A stretch of DNA of 32,853 bases, from NCBI GenBank assembly GCA_013389075.1, contig JACAEB010000019.1:1-32853 (forward strand), in the 5' to 3' direction. Of the stretch, positions 1-12,555 are shown in pieces; the stretch's first letter is position 1; each line of letters starts with the position of its first letter. A program made the position numbers and the translations under genes. Below the pieces are notes generated by a model. That model worked only from the letters and a program-made list of their open reading frames with translations, was not told the origin of the DNA and made no database searches. Source of the DNA: Alphaproteobacteria bacterium. Its GTDB lineage: Bacteria > Pseudomonadota > Alphaproteobacteria > JACAEB01.

Positions 1-14
1 CGCCGCCCCCCCCC

Positions 15-779
15 ATGGGGCCGCGGACGTATCAGTTCGACGCAAACACAGGGATCCTTTCGGCCATGGCGTGGACATTCGGAACGATCGGGGACGACCT
101 CCTCGAGGGCACGGGCGGCGAGGACAAGATCGCCGGGCGCGCCGGAAACGACGGCATCGAGGGCGGCAACGGCAACGACCATCTTCGCGGCGGACGCGGC
201 GACGACACGGTCAAGGCCAGCGCCGGCGAGGACACCGTCCAGGGCGGGCGCGGGGACGACCTGCTCTATGGCGGCAATGGCGACGACCTCATCTTCGGCG
301 GCACCGGCGACGACAAGGTGTTCGCCGGCAATGACGAGGATCTCGTCTTCGGGGGCGCGGGGGAGGACACGCTCTACGGCCAGGGTGGCGACGACACGCT
401 GTCGGGCGGCGCCGGTGCAGACGATCTCCTCGGCGGCGAAGGGGAAGACCTCCTGTTCGGCGGCCGTGGGGACGACAATCTCCGCGGCGAGGCCGGCAAT
501 GACGTGCTCGTGGGAGGGCGCGGCGATGACGAACTCACCGGCGGCGAGGGCGAGGACTGCTTCGTCTTCTCGTGCCGGACGTTCGGCGAGGACGTCATCA
601 ACGACTTCGAGATCGGCGCCGATCACATCGTGCTCTCGCATACGGGCGTGCGCGCCTTCGAGAAGCTCTGCATCACCGATGTGGACGGCGATGCCGTGAT
701 TTCGATCGGGGGAAGCTCGATCACACTGAAGGGCGTGTCCGCCGACGCTCTCAGCGCCTCGGATTTCCATTTCTGCTGA
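15..779 (+). CDS. RTX/hemolysin-type calcium-binding repeat protein
   Basis: Many GGxGxDxLxGG-type nonapeptides (GGRGDDLLYGGNGDDLIFGGTGDD...) followed by the usual terminal region (FVFSCRTFGEDVINDFEIGADHIVL). Start uncertain: ATG at 15 or ATG at 66 (MAWTFGTIGDD). Confidence 0.85.
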   Translation: MGPRTYQFDANTGILSAMAWTFGTIGDDLLEGTGGEDKIAGRAGNDGIEGGNGNDHLRGGRGDDTVKASAGEDTVQGGRGDDLLYGGNGDDLIFGGTGDDKVFAGNDEDLVFGGAGEDTLYGQGGDDTLSGGAGADDLLGGEGEDLLFGGRGDDNLRGEAGNDVLVGGRGDDELTGGEGEDCFVFSCRTFGEDVINDFEIGADHIVLSHTGVRAFEKLCITDVDGDAVISIGGSSITLKGVSADALSASDFHFC

Positions 780-846
780 GCAGGGATGGCCGATGTGACA
801 GGCACCGGGGCGCGTCTTGCGCTCCGGTGCCCCGCCATCGGATCGC

Positions 847-922
847 TGGTGGGCGGTGACGGGCTCGAACCGCCGACCTACTGGGTGTAAACCAGCCGCT
901 CTTCCAGCTGAGCTAACCGCCC
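847..922 (-). tRNA. tRNA-Val(TAC), CCA encoded
   Basis: Reverse complement GGGCGGTTAGCTCAGCTGGAAGAGCGGCTGGTTTACACCCAGTAGGTCGGCGGTTCGAGCCCGTCACCGCCCACCA; 7-bp acceptor stem, T-loop GGTTCGAGCC, anticodon TAC. Confidence 0.95.
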
Positions 923-990
923 CTCTCGGGAAGGCTTAACCGATCCGGCGGACCGGAGCGAGCCCCGGGCCTGCGCCCTCTCCGGCCGAC

Positions 991-1040
991 AAAAAACCCA
1001 ACCACCGACCGGAGGCGGACGCCACCGGGCGGAGGTTGGG
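991..1040 (-). terminator. Rho-independent terminator downstream of hup
   Basis: On minus strand CCCAACC...GGTTGGG followed by TTTTTT. Confidence 0.6.
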
Positions 1041-1073
1041 ATGGGTCGAACCGGTCCGGCCCGAGGCCGGCCG

Positions 1074-1346
1074 TCAGTTCAGCGCGTCCTTCAGACCCTT
1101 GCCGGGCCGGAACTTCGGCTGACGCGACGCCGGAATCTTGATGGTCTCGCCCGTGCGCGGGTTGCGCCCCTCGGTCGCCGCCCGATTGGTGACGACGAAG
1201 GACCCGAAACCGACGAGGCGGACCTCGTCTCCCTTCTTCATTGCGCCTGTGATGACGTCGAAGACGGCGTCGACCGCCTTCGTCGCATCCGCCTTGGAAA
1301 GGTCGGCGGAGTCGGCGACGGCGGAGATCAGATCGTTCTTGTTCAC
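1074..1346 (-). CDS. hup: HU family DNA-binding protein
   Basis: 90 aa MNKNDLISAVADSADLSKADATKAVDAVFDVI...GFGSFVVTNRAATEGRNPRTGETIKIPASRQPKFRPGKGLKDALN. Confidence 0.95.
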   Translation of the reverse strand: MNKNDLISAVADSADLSKADATKAVDAVFDVITGAMKKGDEVRLVGFGSFVVTNRAATEGRNPRTGETIKIPASRQPKFRPGKGLKDALN

Positions 1347-1568
1347 GGTAGCCCCTTTCTTAGTGAGAGAGGTCCACCCCGGAACCGCCCGGAAATCGGG
1401 AGAATCTCTGAGGTGTGGCGAAACGTTAGCCCCCCGATTTCGGGACCGTCAAAGGAAAAGGGCCGTTTTCCGCCGCTTTTCCCTCGTTTTCGAGATGCTG
1501 CAGCGCGATTTGGGAACGAATACCTAGCGGGCGCGGCGCCCGGGGGCGCCTAGGCAGCCCCGCCCCCG

Positions 1569-1598
1569 AAAAAAGGCCGCGCCCGGCGGGGCGCGGCC
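1569..1598 (-). terminator. Rho-independent terminator downstream of lon
   Basis: Minus strand GGCCGCGCCCCGCCGGGCGCGGCC followed by TTTTTT. Confidence 0.8.
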
Positions 1599-1667
1599 TC
1601 CATCTCGTCCCGTCTCCCCCCTCCGCTGCGGGAGGGCGGGGGGTGAGGGTCGCCGGGGGTGAGCGCC

Positions 1668-4103
<2,436 letters not shown>

Positions 4104-4287
4104 ACTCGGATCCTCACTGTTACGACCCGGAGACGAACCGGCGCGACGCTGGCTCCATCGGCGAAGGGATCCGCCGAAGACCCTGGCGGGCAGTGACGTG
4201 GCGGGGATGGCGCCCGGTCAGAATCTCCATCGACAGCCAAGGCTCTCATGGCCCGTCGGGCCTGTCGAGGGCGGGTCGGAGGGTTGA

Positions 4288-4329
4288 CCACTTATGCGCT
4301 AAGTGGCGCTGGACGGGCGCGTGTTCAAG
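4288..4329 (-). promoter_or_regulatory. Candidate lon promoter (sigma32-like) with overlapping dyad CCACTTA-N5-TAAGTGG
   Basis: Minus strand CTTGAACACGCGCCCGTCCAGCGCCACTTAG; perfect 7-bp inverted repeat at 4288-4306. Confidence 0.35.
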
Positions 4330-4398
4330 CTTTGATCCCCTGCCCGGCCGCGCGGCTCGCGAGGGAAGCGGGGGTCACCCGGCCGGCGGACAGGCGAA

Positions 4399-4417
4399 GG
4401 GCCCCTCGCGGGGCCCC
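4399..4417 (-). terminator. Hairpin downstream of clpX, possible terminator
   Basis: GGGCCCC/GGGGCCC stem about 30 nt past the clpX stop; no strong T-tract. Confidence 0.35.
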
Positions 4418-4443
4418 TCCGGTGACGGCCGACGCCGCGTCCG

Positions 4444-5709
4444 TCAGGCGCTGTGTTCGACCTCGTGCCGCCGGTCGGCGTAGATGTAGAGCGGGCGGGC
4501 CCGCCCCTCCACGACCTCGGCGTTGATCGCGACTTCCTCCACCCCGTCGAGCGAGGGCAGCTCGAACATGGTCTCGAGCAGGATGCTCTCCATGATCGAG
4601 CGCAGGCCCCGGGCGCCGGTCTTGCGCAGGATGGCCTTGCGGGCCACCGCCTTCAGCGCGTCGTCGGTGAAGGTGAGCTGGGTGTTCTCCATCTCGAAGA
4701 GACGCTGATACTGCTTGAGCAGCGCGTTCTTCGGACGCTGGAGGATCTCGACCAGCGCCTCGACATCGAGGTCCTCGAGGGTCGCGACCACCGGCAGGCG
4801 GCCGACGAATTCGGGGATGAGGCCGAACTTGAGGAGGTCCTCGGGTTCCACCTCGCGCAGAAGCTCGCCCGTGCGCCGCTCGTCCTCGGCCTCCACCGTG
4901 GCGCCGAAGCCGATCGAGGTCTTCCGGCCGCGCCCGGCAATGATGCGCTCGAGCCCGGCGAACGCGCCGCCGCAGATGAAGAGGATGTTCGTCGTGTCCA
5001 CCTGCAGGAATTCCTGCTGGGGATGCTTGCGCCCGCCCTGGGGCGGCACGCTCGCGACGGTGCCTTCCATGATCTTGAGCAGCGCCTGCTGCACGCCCTC
5101 GCCCGAGACGTCGCGGGTGATGGACGGGTTCTCGGACTTGCGCGAGATCTTGTCGACCTCGTCGATATAGACGATGCCGCGCTGCGCGCGGTCGACATTG
5201 TAGTCGGCCGCCTGCAGGAGCTTGAGGATGATGTTCTCGACGTCCTCGCCCACATAGCCCGCTTCCGTGAGCGTGGTCGCATCGGCCATGGTGAAGGGCA
5301 CGTCGAGGATGCGCGCGAGCGTCTGGGCAAGGAGCGTCTTGCCCGAGCCCGTGGGCCCGATCAGCAGGATGTTCGACTTGGCGAGCTCGACATCGCTCGA
5401 CTTCGCCGAATGGCCGAGCCGCTTGTAGTGATTGTGCACGGCGACCGACAGCACGCGCTTGGCGTGGGACTGGCCGATCACATAGTCGTCGAGCACGCGG
5501 CAGATCTCGGCCGGCGAGGGAATCCCGTCCCGCGCCTTGACGAGCGAGCTCTTGTTCTCCTCACGGATGATGTCCATGCACAGCTCGACGCATTCATCGC
5601 AGATGAACACCGTCGGCCCGGCGATCAGCTTGCGGACTTCGTGCTGGCTCTTTCCGCAGAAAGAACAATACAGCGTGCTCTTGCTGTCGCCGTTTCCAGT
5701 TTTGCTCAT
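4444..5709 (-). CDS. clpX: ATP-dependent Clp protease ATP-binding subunit ClpX
   Basis: 421 aa; N-terminal zinc finger [12 protein letters not shown]...CDECVELC, Walker A GPTGSGKT. Confidence 0.98.
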   Translation of the reverse strand: MSKTGNGDSKSTLYCSFCGKSQHEVRKLIAGPTVFICDECVELCMDIIREENKSSLVKARDGIPSPAEICRVLDDYVIGQSHAKRVLSVAVHNHYKRLGHSAKSSDVELAKSNILLIGPTGSGKTLLAQTLARILDVPFTMADATTLTEAGYVGEDVENIILKLLQAADYNVDRAQRGIVYIDEVDKISRKSENPSITRDVSGEGVQQALLKIMEGTVASVPPQGGRKHPQQEFLQVDTTNILFICGGAFAGLERIIAGRGRKTSIGFGATVEAEDERRTGELLREVEPEDLLKFGLIPEFVGRLPVVATLEDLDVEALVEILQRPKNALLKQYQRLFEMENTQLTFTDDALKAVARKAILRKTGARGLRSIMESILLETMFELPSLDGVEEVAINAEVVEGRARPLYIYADRRHEVEHSA

Positions 5710-6044
5710 ACCGTCTCCTCGGCCTTGTTCGCCAGCCTCTCACGGGGCTGGCGCTGTCCGGGGCTGGGGGAGAATGCCCCTGCCGCCGGTGCGCGACGCC
5801 TTCCCGGCCGGGAAGTGACGCACGTCGCGGGTCTTCGTGTGGCTCTGGCCTTCTCCGTTCGACGCATCCCGCGAGACCAAGACTCTATACGATCATCATA
5901 GGTTGGCGCGATCAAGATTGGATTAAGCCGATCGTCTCACCGCTCCCGCTGCCCGCGGTCCGGCAACATCCCGATCAGATAGCAAGGATGAGGCCATCCC
6001 GTGGCACGCCCGGCACCGAACTGGGGCAGGGCCCGCCTTCACGC

Positions 6045-6713
6045 CTAGTCCTTCTCCGGATCGGGACGCCGCGAGAACACCTCGTCGACGATGCCGAAGG
6101 ACTTCGCCTCCTCGGCCGTCATGAAGCGGTCGCGATCGAGGGCCTCCTCGATCTCCGAGAGCGTCCGGCCGGTATGTTTCACATAGATCTCGTTGAGCCG
6201 CTTCTTGACCTTCAGGATCTCCTCGGCGTGGCGCTCGATGTCGGAGGCCTGGCCGGAAAAGCCGCCCGAGGGCTGGTGGACCATGATGCGCGCATTGGGC
6301 AGGGCGTAGCGCATGCCCGGCTCGCCCGCGCACAGGAGCAGCGAGCCCATGGACGCCGCCTGGCCGATGCAGATGGTCTGAATGGGGCAGCGGATGTACT
6401 GCATCGTGTCGTAAATGGCGAGGCCCGAGGTCACCACCCCGCCCGGCGAGTTGATGTAGACCGAGATCGCCTTCTTGGGATTGTCGGCCTCGAGATAGAG
6501 AAGCTGCGCCGTCAGCAGCCCGGCGAGATGGTCTTCCACCGGTCCGGTGACGAAGATGATGCGCTCCTTGAGGAGGCGCGAATAGATGTCGAAGGCCCGC
6601 TCGCCGCGATTGGTCTGCTCGACCACCATGGGCACCAGATTGGACATGGGCGACATGCTCGCGGTTCCGAGGTCGACCGATCCCGTTGCGATCGATCCGA
6701 ATGGCAGCTTCAT
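6045..6713 (-). CDS. clpP: ATP-dependent Clp protease proteolytic subunit ClpP
   Basis: Likely start [12 protein letters not shown] at 6713 (track ORF begins at 6839); [11 protein letters not shown] and HQPSGG motifs. Confidence 0.97.
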   Translation of the reverse strand: MKLPFGSIATGSVDLGTASMSPMSNLVPMVVEQTNRGERAFDIYSRLLKERIIFVTGPVEDHLAGLLTAQLLYLEADNPKKAISVYINSPGGVVTSGLAIYDTMQYIRCPIQTICIGQAASMGSLLLCAGEPGMRYALPNARIMVHQPSGGFSGQASDIERHAEEILKVKKRLNEIYVKHTGRTLSEIEEALDRDRFMTAEEAKSFGIVDEVFSRRPDPEKD

Positions 6714-6797
6714 GATGTCCTCTTGGGCAGCGTGCCGGGCCGGGACCGGCGTGAGGGAGGGGCGGGACCTGGCCCGGCGCGGGGCCACGAACCGAGA

Positions 6798-6827
6798 CCA
6801 TGTGGTCCGCTTCGGCCCGGATGCAAG
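6798..6827 (-). promoter_or_regulatory. Candidate sigma32-like promoter upstream of clpP
   Basis: Minus strand CTTGCATCCGGGCCGAAGCGGACCACATGG, resembling the arrangement before lon. Confidence 0.25.
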
Positions 6828-7027
6828 TGTCGCATCCATTTCATTTAAGGCAGGTAAGCGCCGGGACCAACCCCGGCGCGCCCGGGCGGCGCCTGGACGC
6901 CGGGCGTATGCGGGCGCTTTCCGCCGGCCGTGCCGGCGGCGCCTCGCCCTCCGGCCCGACGCAAGATCCCGGGCTTCCCTCCCCCGCTCGATCCCGTCAG
7001 ACCGAGCTCCCGCGGGCGCCCGACCGC

Positions 7028-8512
7028 TCAGCGGCCGTGGGAATGGTGGTCATGATCATGGTCGTGATCATGATCATGGTCGTGGTCGTGGTCGTGATCA
7101 TGATGGTCATGACCATGGTCGTGGTCATGATCATGGTGATGATGGTGCCCGCCACCGGCCGCGGCATGCGGCAGACCTTCATCGGGATCCTTGAACAGCT
7201 CGTCCTTGGAGACCGTCTCCTCGCTCACCTGGGCGAGCTCGAGGATGAAGTCGACCACCTTCTCCTCGAAGATGGGGGCGCGAAGCTGGGCGAGCGCGGC
7301 GGGATTGCGCTGATAGTACTGATAGATCTGCTGCTCCTGCCCGGGATATTGCCGGACCTGCGCGCCGAGCGCCCGGGTGAGCTCGTCCTGGCTCACGGAG
7401 ATCTCGTTGCTCTGGCCGATCTCGGCGAGAACGAGGCCGAGGCGCACGCGGCGTTCGGCGATCCTGCGGTATTCCGCCTCGAGCTCGGCCTCGGACTTGC
7501 CCTCGTCCGAGGGGTCGTAGCCGTGATGCTCGATGTCGTGCTTCACCTGCTGCCAGATCTGGCCGAACTCCGCCTCCACCATGCCGGCGGGGAGCTCGAA
7601 GCTGTGGCGTTCGTCGAGCGCGTCGAGGAGGCGCCGCTTGAGCTGCATGCGGGACTGCTGGGCGAAGTTCGCCTTCATCCGCTCGGTGACAGCCTCCTTC
7701 AGCTTGTCGAGGTTTTCGAGCCCCATGCGCTTGGCGAGCTCGTCGTCGATGGCGAGGGCGTCGGGCTTGCGCACCTCGCTCACCTGGACCGTGAATTCGG
7801 CCGGCTTGCCGGCCAGCTCCGCCACGCCGTATTCGGCGGGGAAGTCGACCTTCACGAGCTTTTCCTCGCCCGCCCTGGCGCCCTTGAGCTGCTCCTCGAA
7901 GCCCGGGATGAAGCGGTTCGATCCGATCTCGAGCGTGACGCCCTCGGCCGTGCCGCCCTCGAAGGCCTCCCCGTCGATCCGGCCCACGAAGTCGATCACG
8001 AGCTGGTCGCCCTCCTCGGCGCCCTCGCCCTCGGCGCGGGGGGAGAAGGTGCGCGCCTGCTTGGCGAGCGACTCGAGCGTCGACTGCACGTCCTCCTCGG
8101 GCACGTCCGCCACGGGACGCACGAGGGTGATGTCCTTGAGCTCGGCGACCTCGAAGGTCGGGATGATCTCCACCTTCATCGAGAAGGCGAGGTCCTTCGT
8201 TCCGGCGACGACGTCGTCGAGCTCGCCCTCGAAGTCGATGCGGGGCTGAAGGGCCGGCCGCAGCTCGCGCTCGGCGAGGGCGCTCTGGCTCGAGCTCGAC
8301 ACCACCTCCTCGATGACTTCGGGCATCAGGCCCTTGCCATAGGTCTTCTTGAGGAAGGACATGGGCACCTTGCCCTTCCGGAAGCCCTTGATATGCACCC
8401 GGTCCTTGATCCCTTCGAGCTTGGCGTCGAGCCGGGCAGCGAGGTCGGCGGCCGGCACGATCACGCGGAATTCGCGGGCCAGACCCACATTGCTCACTTC
8501 TTCAACCTGCAT
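7028..8512 (-). CDS. tig: Trigger factor with long His/Asp-rich C-terminal extension
   Basis: 494 aa; ribosome-binding GLAREFRV start and GFRKGKVP motif, then tail [25 protein letters not shown]...HHSHGR. Confidence 0.95.
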   Translation of the reverse strand: MQVEEVSNVGLAREFRVIVPAADLAARLDAKLEGIKDRVHIKGFRKGKVPMSFLKKTYGKGLMPEVIEEVVSSSSQSALAERELRPALQPRIDFEGELDDVVAGTKDLAFSMKVEIIPTFEVAELKDITLVRPVADVPEEDVQSTLESLAKQARTFSPRAEGEGAEEGDQLVIDFVGRIDGEAFEGGTAEGVTLEIGSNRFIPGFEEQLKGARAGEEKLVKVDFPAEYGVAELAGKPAEFTVQVSEVRKPDALAIDDELAKRMGLENLDKLKEAVTERMKANFAQQSRMQLKRRLLDALDERHSFELPAGMVEAEFGQIWQQVKHDIEHHGYDPSDEGKSEAELEAEYRRIAERRVRLGLVLAEIGQSNEISVSQDELTRALGAQVRQYPGQEQQIYQYYQRNPAALAQLRAPIFEEKVVDFILELAQVSEETVSKDELFKDPDEGLPHAAAGGGHHHHHDHDHDHGHDHHDHDHDHDHDHDHDHDHDHHSHGR

Positions 8513-8637
8513 GGGATGTCTCTTCTGACTCGGGTGGGAGCGCGGGGGCCGTCCTCTGGCCGCCGTGGTCGCGGACTTAAATCAGATAGGCGGCAGGGAG
8601 TAAAGGCGGGGGGCCACAAGACGAACCGCTTCGCCGC

Positions 8638-8718
8638 GCCGCCTGGATCGCCATGGGCCTCCGGCCCTCGCGATGACATCTCGTGTCATGGCGAGCGCAG
8701 CGAAGCCATCCAGGCGGC
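8638..8718. repeat. Intergenic imperfect inverted repeat (dispersed-repeat type)
   Basis: gccgcctggatcgcc...ctcgcgatgaca / tgtcatggcgagcgcagcgaagccatccaggcggc; related sequence recurs at 21782-22012. Confidence 0.7.
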
Positions 8719-8750
8719 ACGCAAGACGCCTCGCCCGCCGCTCGGCGCCG

Positions 8751-8835
8751 TGGTGCCCAGGAGAGGACTCGAACCTCCACGCCTTGCGGCACTGGAACCT
8801 AAATCCAGCGCGTCTGCCAGTTCCGCCACCTGGGC
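8751..8835 (-). tRNA. tRNA-Leu(TAG), CCA encoded
   Basis: Reverse complement GCCCAGGTGGCGGAACTGGCAGACGCGCTGGATTTAGGTTCCAGTGCCGCAAGGCGTGGAGGTTCGAGTCCTCTCCTGGGCACCA; class II variable arm. Confidence 0.95.
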
Positions 8836-8890
8836 CGGTGCGTCGGTGCGTCTGGATACAGGATGCACGCCCCCGGCGGAAGGCGGGGGG

Positions 8891-9388
8891 TCACAGGCCC
8901 CGCTCGTACCAGACGACGTCCCAGTAGCGGCCATATTTCCAGCCGACCTCGGTGAAAACGCCGACCTTCGTGAAGCCGACGCGCTCGTGCAGCGCCTGCG
9001 AGGCGGGGTTGGGCAGCGCGACGCCGGCGACGAGGCGATGCACTTCCTCCTCCGCCAGCGCCGTGAACAAGGCCTCGTAGAGCCGCCGACCGAGCCCGGC
9101 GCCCACGGCGTCCGGGGCGAGATAGATGCTCGTCTCCACCGAGCGCCGGTAGGCCGGCCTCGGGCGGTGCGGCTGCGAGCAGACATAGCCGCGGATCTCG
9201 CCCCCGTGGTCGGCGACCAGGAGGCGATGGGGGCCCGTCTCGGCAAAGCCGGTGAACCAGGGCGCGCGGGTCGAGACCGTCTGGGCATCGACATCGAAGG
9301 TGATCGGCGTCGTCAGCACATAGTGGTTGTAGATGGCGACGATGCCGGGAAGATCGCCCTCCCGCGCCGGCCGTATGGTCGCGCTCAT
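8891..9388 (-). CDS. GNAT N-acetyltransferase, phosphinothricin acetyltransferase-like
   Basis: MSATIRPAREGDLPGIVAIYNHYV...GAGLGRRLYEALF...LHERVGFTKVGVFTEVGWKYGRYWDVVWYE. ATGA overlap with the upstream nnr stop. Confidence 0.85.
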   Translation of the reverse strand: MSATIRPAREGDLPGIVAIYNHYVLTTPITFDVDAQTVSTRAPWFTGFAETGPHRLLVADHGGEIRGYVCSQPHRPRPAYRRSVETSIYLAPDAVGAGLGRRLYEALFTALAEEEVHRLVAGVALPNPASQALHERVGFTKVGVFTEVGWKYGRYWDVVWYERGL

Positions 9389-10908
9389 GCGGGATCCGCC
9401 CACAGATCGGCGATGACGCCCGGCAGCGCCTCCGGCAGGTCCTCGGCGATGAGGCCGGGGCCGAAGCGCCGCGCCGCCTCGCCATGGGCCCAGGCGGCAG
9501 CCGCCGCCGCCTCGTGGGCGGGCATGCCCTGAACCATCAGTCCGCAGATGAAACCGGCGAGCACGTCGCCCGACCCCGCCGTGGCGAGGAAGGGAGGCGC
9601 GTTGGTCGTGATGAAGGCGGGCCGGCCGGGGCTCGCGATGACGCTCGCCCCGCCCTTGAGAAGCACCGTGCAGCCGAGCCGTTCGGCGGCGCCCGCGGCC
9701 ATGGCGACCGGATCGTCCGTCCCCGCCGCCCCGCCGAAGAGCCGCGCGAACTCCCCCGCATGCGGCGTGATCACGCTCGCGCCCGCCCGCGCCCGCAGAA
9801 GGCCCGCGAGGGCGTCCGGCTCTCCGGCGAAACTCGTCAGCGCGTCCGCATCGAGGACGAGCGCCGCCGGCGAGCGGGCGGCGGCGGCCACGAGCGCGCG
9901 TGTCTCCGCGCCGATCCCGCAGCCCGGCCCCAGAACCACGCCGTTGAGCCGCCGGTCGGTCAGCGTGTCCGCGAGCCCGTCCGCCCCTTCGAGGCGCCGC
10001 ACCATGATGGCGGTGAGCTGGCTTGCATTCACGAGAAGCGCGTCCGGCGGGCTCATCACCGTGACGAGGCCCGCCCCGATCCGCAGCGCCCCGCGCGCGG
10101 CGAGCCGGGCCGCGCCCGTGCGGCTCGCGGGACCCGAAACCACCAGCGCATGACCGCGATCATATTTGTGCCCGCTCGCCGCCGGCCGGGGCCACAGGCG
10201 CGCGAAGGCATGGGGACCAGACTCGAGCGCGCCCACGCTCACGCTCTCGAGCGCCGCGAGCGGCAGACCGATGGGCGCCACGCGCAGCGCTCCGCACAGG
10301 GAGCGTCCGGGAAGGAGGGCGTGTCCGCGCTTGCGCCGCTCGAAGGTGACGGTGAGCGTGGCGGCGAAGGCCGTGCCGCGCACGGCACCCGTCGAGCCGT
10401 CGACCCCGCTCGGAACATCGACCGCGACGACCGGCACCCCGCTCGCGCGGGCCCGGGCGGCGAGCCTCGCCGGCACGCCGTCGAGATCGCGCGACAGACC
10501 CGCGCCGAACAGGGCGTCGATGACGACGTCCGCTCCCTCGATCGCGTCCTCGTCGAGCGGAAGCGGCAGCGCGTGCCACAGCCCCGCCATGGACGCGGCA
10601 TCCCCGCGAAGGGCCTCGCGAGGCCCCAGAAGATGAACGCGCACATCATAGCCGTCGGCGGCGAGGATGCGCGCGGCGACGAAGCCGTCCCCGCCACCCG
10701 GCCCGCACAGCACCGCGATGCGCCGCCGGCCCTCCGAGAGCGGATAATGCTCGGCCACGGCGAAGGCGACGGCCCGCCCGGCATTCTCCATCAGGAGGTG
10801 CCCGGGCACGCCCTCCCGCCCCGGCGCGCCGGCGATCGCGGCGGCATTCGCTCTGCCCATTTCGGCGGCGGTGAGGAGGGCATGGGGATCGGCGGCGGTC
10901 GGCGTCAT
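9385..10908 (-). CDS. nnr: Bifunctional NAD(P)HX epimerase / ADP-dependent NAD(P)HX dehydratase
   Basis: 507 aa; YjeF_N-type N-terminus (VLCGPGGGDGFVAARIL) and carbohydrate-kinase-like C-terminus (TPHAGEFARLFG, ATAGSGDVLAGFICGL). Confidence 0.93.
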   Translation of the reverse strand: MTPTAADPHALLTAAEMGRANAAAIAGAPGREGVPGHLLMENAGRAVAFAVAEHYPLSEGRRRIAVLCGPGGGDGFVAARILAADGYDVRVHLLGPREALRGDAASMAGLWHALPLPLDEDAIEGADVVIDALFGAGLSRDLDGVPARLAARARASGVPVVAVDVPSGVDGSTGAVRGTAFAATLTVTFERRKRGHALLPGRSLCGALRVAPIGLPLAALESVSVGALESGPHAFARLWPRPAASGHKYDRGHALVVSGPASRTGAARLAARGALRIGAGLVTVMSPPDALLVNASQLTAIMVRRLEGADGLADTLTDRRLNGVVLGPGCGIGAETRALVAAAARSPAALVLDADALTSFAGEPDALAGLLRARAGASVITPHAGEFARLFGGAAGTDDPVAMAAGAAERLGCTVLLKGGASVIASPGRPAFITTNAPPFLATAGSGDVLAGFICGLMVQGMPAHEAAAAAAWAHGEAARRFGPGLIAEDLPEALPGVIADLWADPA

Positions 10909-11089
10909 GGGCCGAGCCTGCGGTCGGATCGGCGGGCCGTCAATGCCTGCCGCCCTCCCCTGCCGCCGGCGGTCCCCCGCCCCGCCCTCCCGGCCGGCCG
11001 GGAAGGGAGACGAGGGGGCGGCCCACGCTTCCCGTCCCCGCCCCGCTTTCGGGGGGAGGTGCCCCGACGGGGCGGAGGCGGGGCCGAAA

Positions 11090-11118
11090 CGAAAGAGGCC
11101 GGAGGTTTCCCTCCGGCC
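11090..11118 (-). terminator. Rho-independent terminator downstream of glnA
   Basis: Minus strand GGCCGGAGGGAAACCTCCGGCCTCTTTC. Confidence 0.65.
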
Positions 11119-11145
11119 CCGGTCTCCGTCCGCAAGCGGACGATG

Positions 11146-12555
11146 TCAGCAGCTGTAATACATCTGGAACTCGACGGGATGCGGGGTGATCTCGAAGCGG
11201 ATCACCTCGGTCATCTTCAGCTCGATGTAGGAGTCGATCTGGTCGTCATCCATCACGCCGCCCTTCTTGAGGAAGTCGCGGTCGGCATCGAGCGCCATCA
11301 GCGCCTCGCGCAGCGAGGAGGCGACGGTCGGGATGTCCTTCAGCTCCTCGGGCGGGAGGTCATAGAGGTCCTTGTCCATCGGATCGCCCGGATGGATCTT
11401 GTTCTGGATCCCGTCGAGACCGGCCATGAGCAGCGCGGTATAGGCGAGGTAGGGGTTCGAGCCCGCATCGGGGAAGCGCACCTCGACCCGCTTGCCCTTC
11501 GGCGAGGCCGAGAACGGGATGCGGCAGGAGGCCGAGCGGTTGCGCGCCGAATAGGCGAGCAGCACGGGCGCCTCGAAGCCCGGCACCAGACGCTTGTAGG
11601 AATTGGTCAGCGAATTGGTGAAGGCATTGATCGCCTTGGCGTGCTTGAGCACCCCGCCGATGTAGTAGAGGCAGGTATCGGACAGGTCGGCATAGCCGGT
11701 GCCGGCGAACATGGGCTGGCCGCCCTTCCAGAGCGACTGGTGGACGTGCATCCCCGACCCGTTGTCGCCGAACATCGGCTTGGGCATGAAGGTCGCGGTC
11801 TTGCCATAGGCATGCGCGACCTGATGCACGACGTACTTGTAGATCTGCATCTTGTCGGCGCAGCGGGTGAGCGTGCCGAAGCGGAAGCCGAGCTCGTGCT
11901 GGGCCGGCGCCACCTCGTGGTGGTGCTTCTCGGGCTCGAGGCCCATCTCGCCCATCACCGCCAGCATCTCGGTCCGCAGATCCTGTCCGGAGTCGATCGG
12001 CGGGACGGGGAAGTAGCCGCCCTTGGGGCCCGGCCGGTGGCCGAGATTGCCCGTGTCATATTCCGTACCCGAATTGGCTGGCAGCTCGGTCGAGTCGATC
12101 GAATAGAACATCCGGTTCTGGTCGGCGGCGAAGCGCACGTCGTCGAACACGAAGAACTCGGCCTCGGGGCCGAGATAGGCCGTGTCGGCGATCCCGGTCG
12201 ACTTGAGGTAGATCTCGGCCTTCTTGGCCGTGGTGCGCGGATCGCGGTTGTAGGGCTGGCCCGTGGAGGGCTCGAGCACGTCGCAGGTGATCGACAGCGT
12301 CGTCTGGGCGAAGAACGGATCGATCACGGCGGTCGAGGGATCGGGCATCAGAGTCATGTCGGACTCGTTGATCGCCTTCCAGCCCGCGATGGACGAGCCG
12401 TCGAACATGGTGCCGCTGGTGAACAGGTCGGCATCGACCATCGACAGGTCGAAGGTCACGTGCTGCCACTTGCCCCGCGGGTCGGTGAAGCGGAGGTCGA
12501 CGTAACGGACGTCCTTCTCCTTGATCATCTTCATGACGGAATTGGCGTCGGCCAT
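11146..12555 (-). CDS. glnA: Glutamine synthetase type I
   Basis: 469 aa; [29 protein letters not shown], adenylylation-site region [19 protein letters not shown]. Confidence 0.98.
   Translation of the reverse strand: MADANSVMKMIKEKDVRYVDLRFTDPRGKWQHVTFDLSMVDADLFTSGTMFDGSSIAGWKAINESDMTLMPDPSTAVIDPFFAQTTLSITCDVLEPSTGQPYNRDPRTTAKKAEIYLKSTGIADTAYLGPEAEFFVFDDVRFAADQNRMFYSIDSTELPANSGTEYDTGNLGHRPGPKGGYFPVPPIDSGQDLRTEMLAVMGEMGLEPEKHHHEVAPAQHELGFRFGTLTRCADKMQIYKYVVHQVAHAYGKTATFMPKPMFGDNGSGMHVHQSLWKGGQPMFAGTGYADLSDTCLYYIGGVLKHAKAINAFTNSLTNSYKRLVPGFEAPVLLAYSARNRSASCRIPFSASPKGKRVEVRFPDAGSNPYLAYTALLMAGLDGIQNKIHPGDPMDKDLYDLPPEELKDIPTVASSLREALMALDADRDFLKKGGVMDDDQIDSYIELKMTEVIRFEITPHPVEFQMYYSC

Noticed and set aside
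7028-7160. CRISPR-like or satellite array
   Set aside because: Repeats are short coding hexamers without spacers; they encode the His/Asp tail.
11010-11090. GC-rich near-repeats between nnr and glnA (and similar sequence at 1605-1655)
   Set aside because: Simple G/C-rich intergenic runs; no clear structure beyond the glnA terminator.
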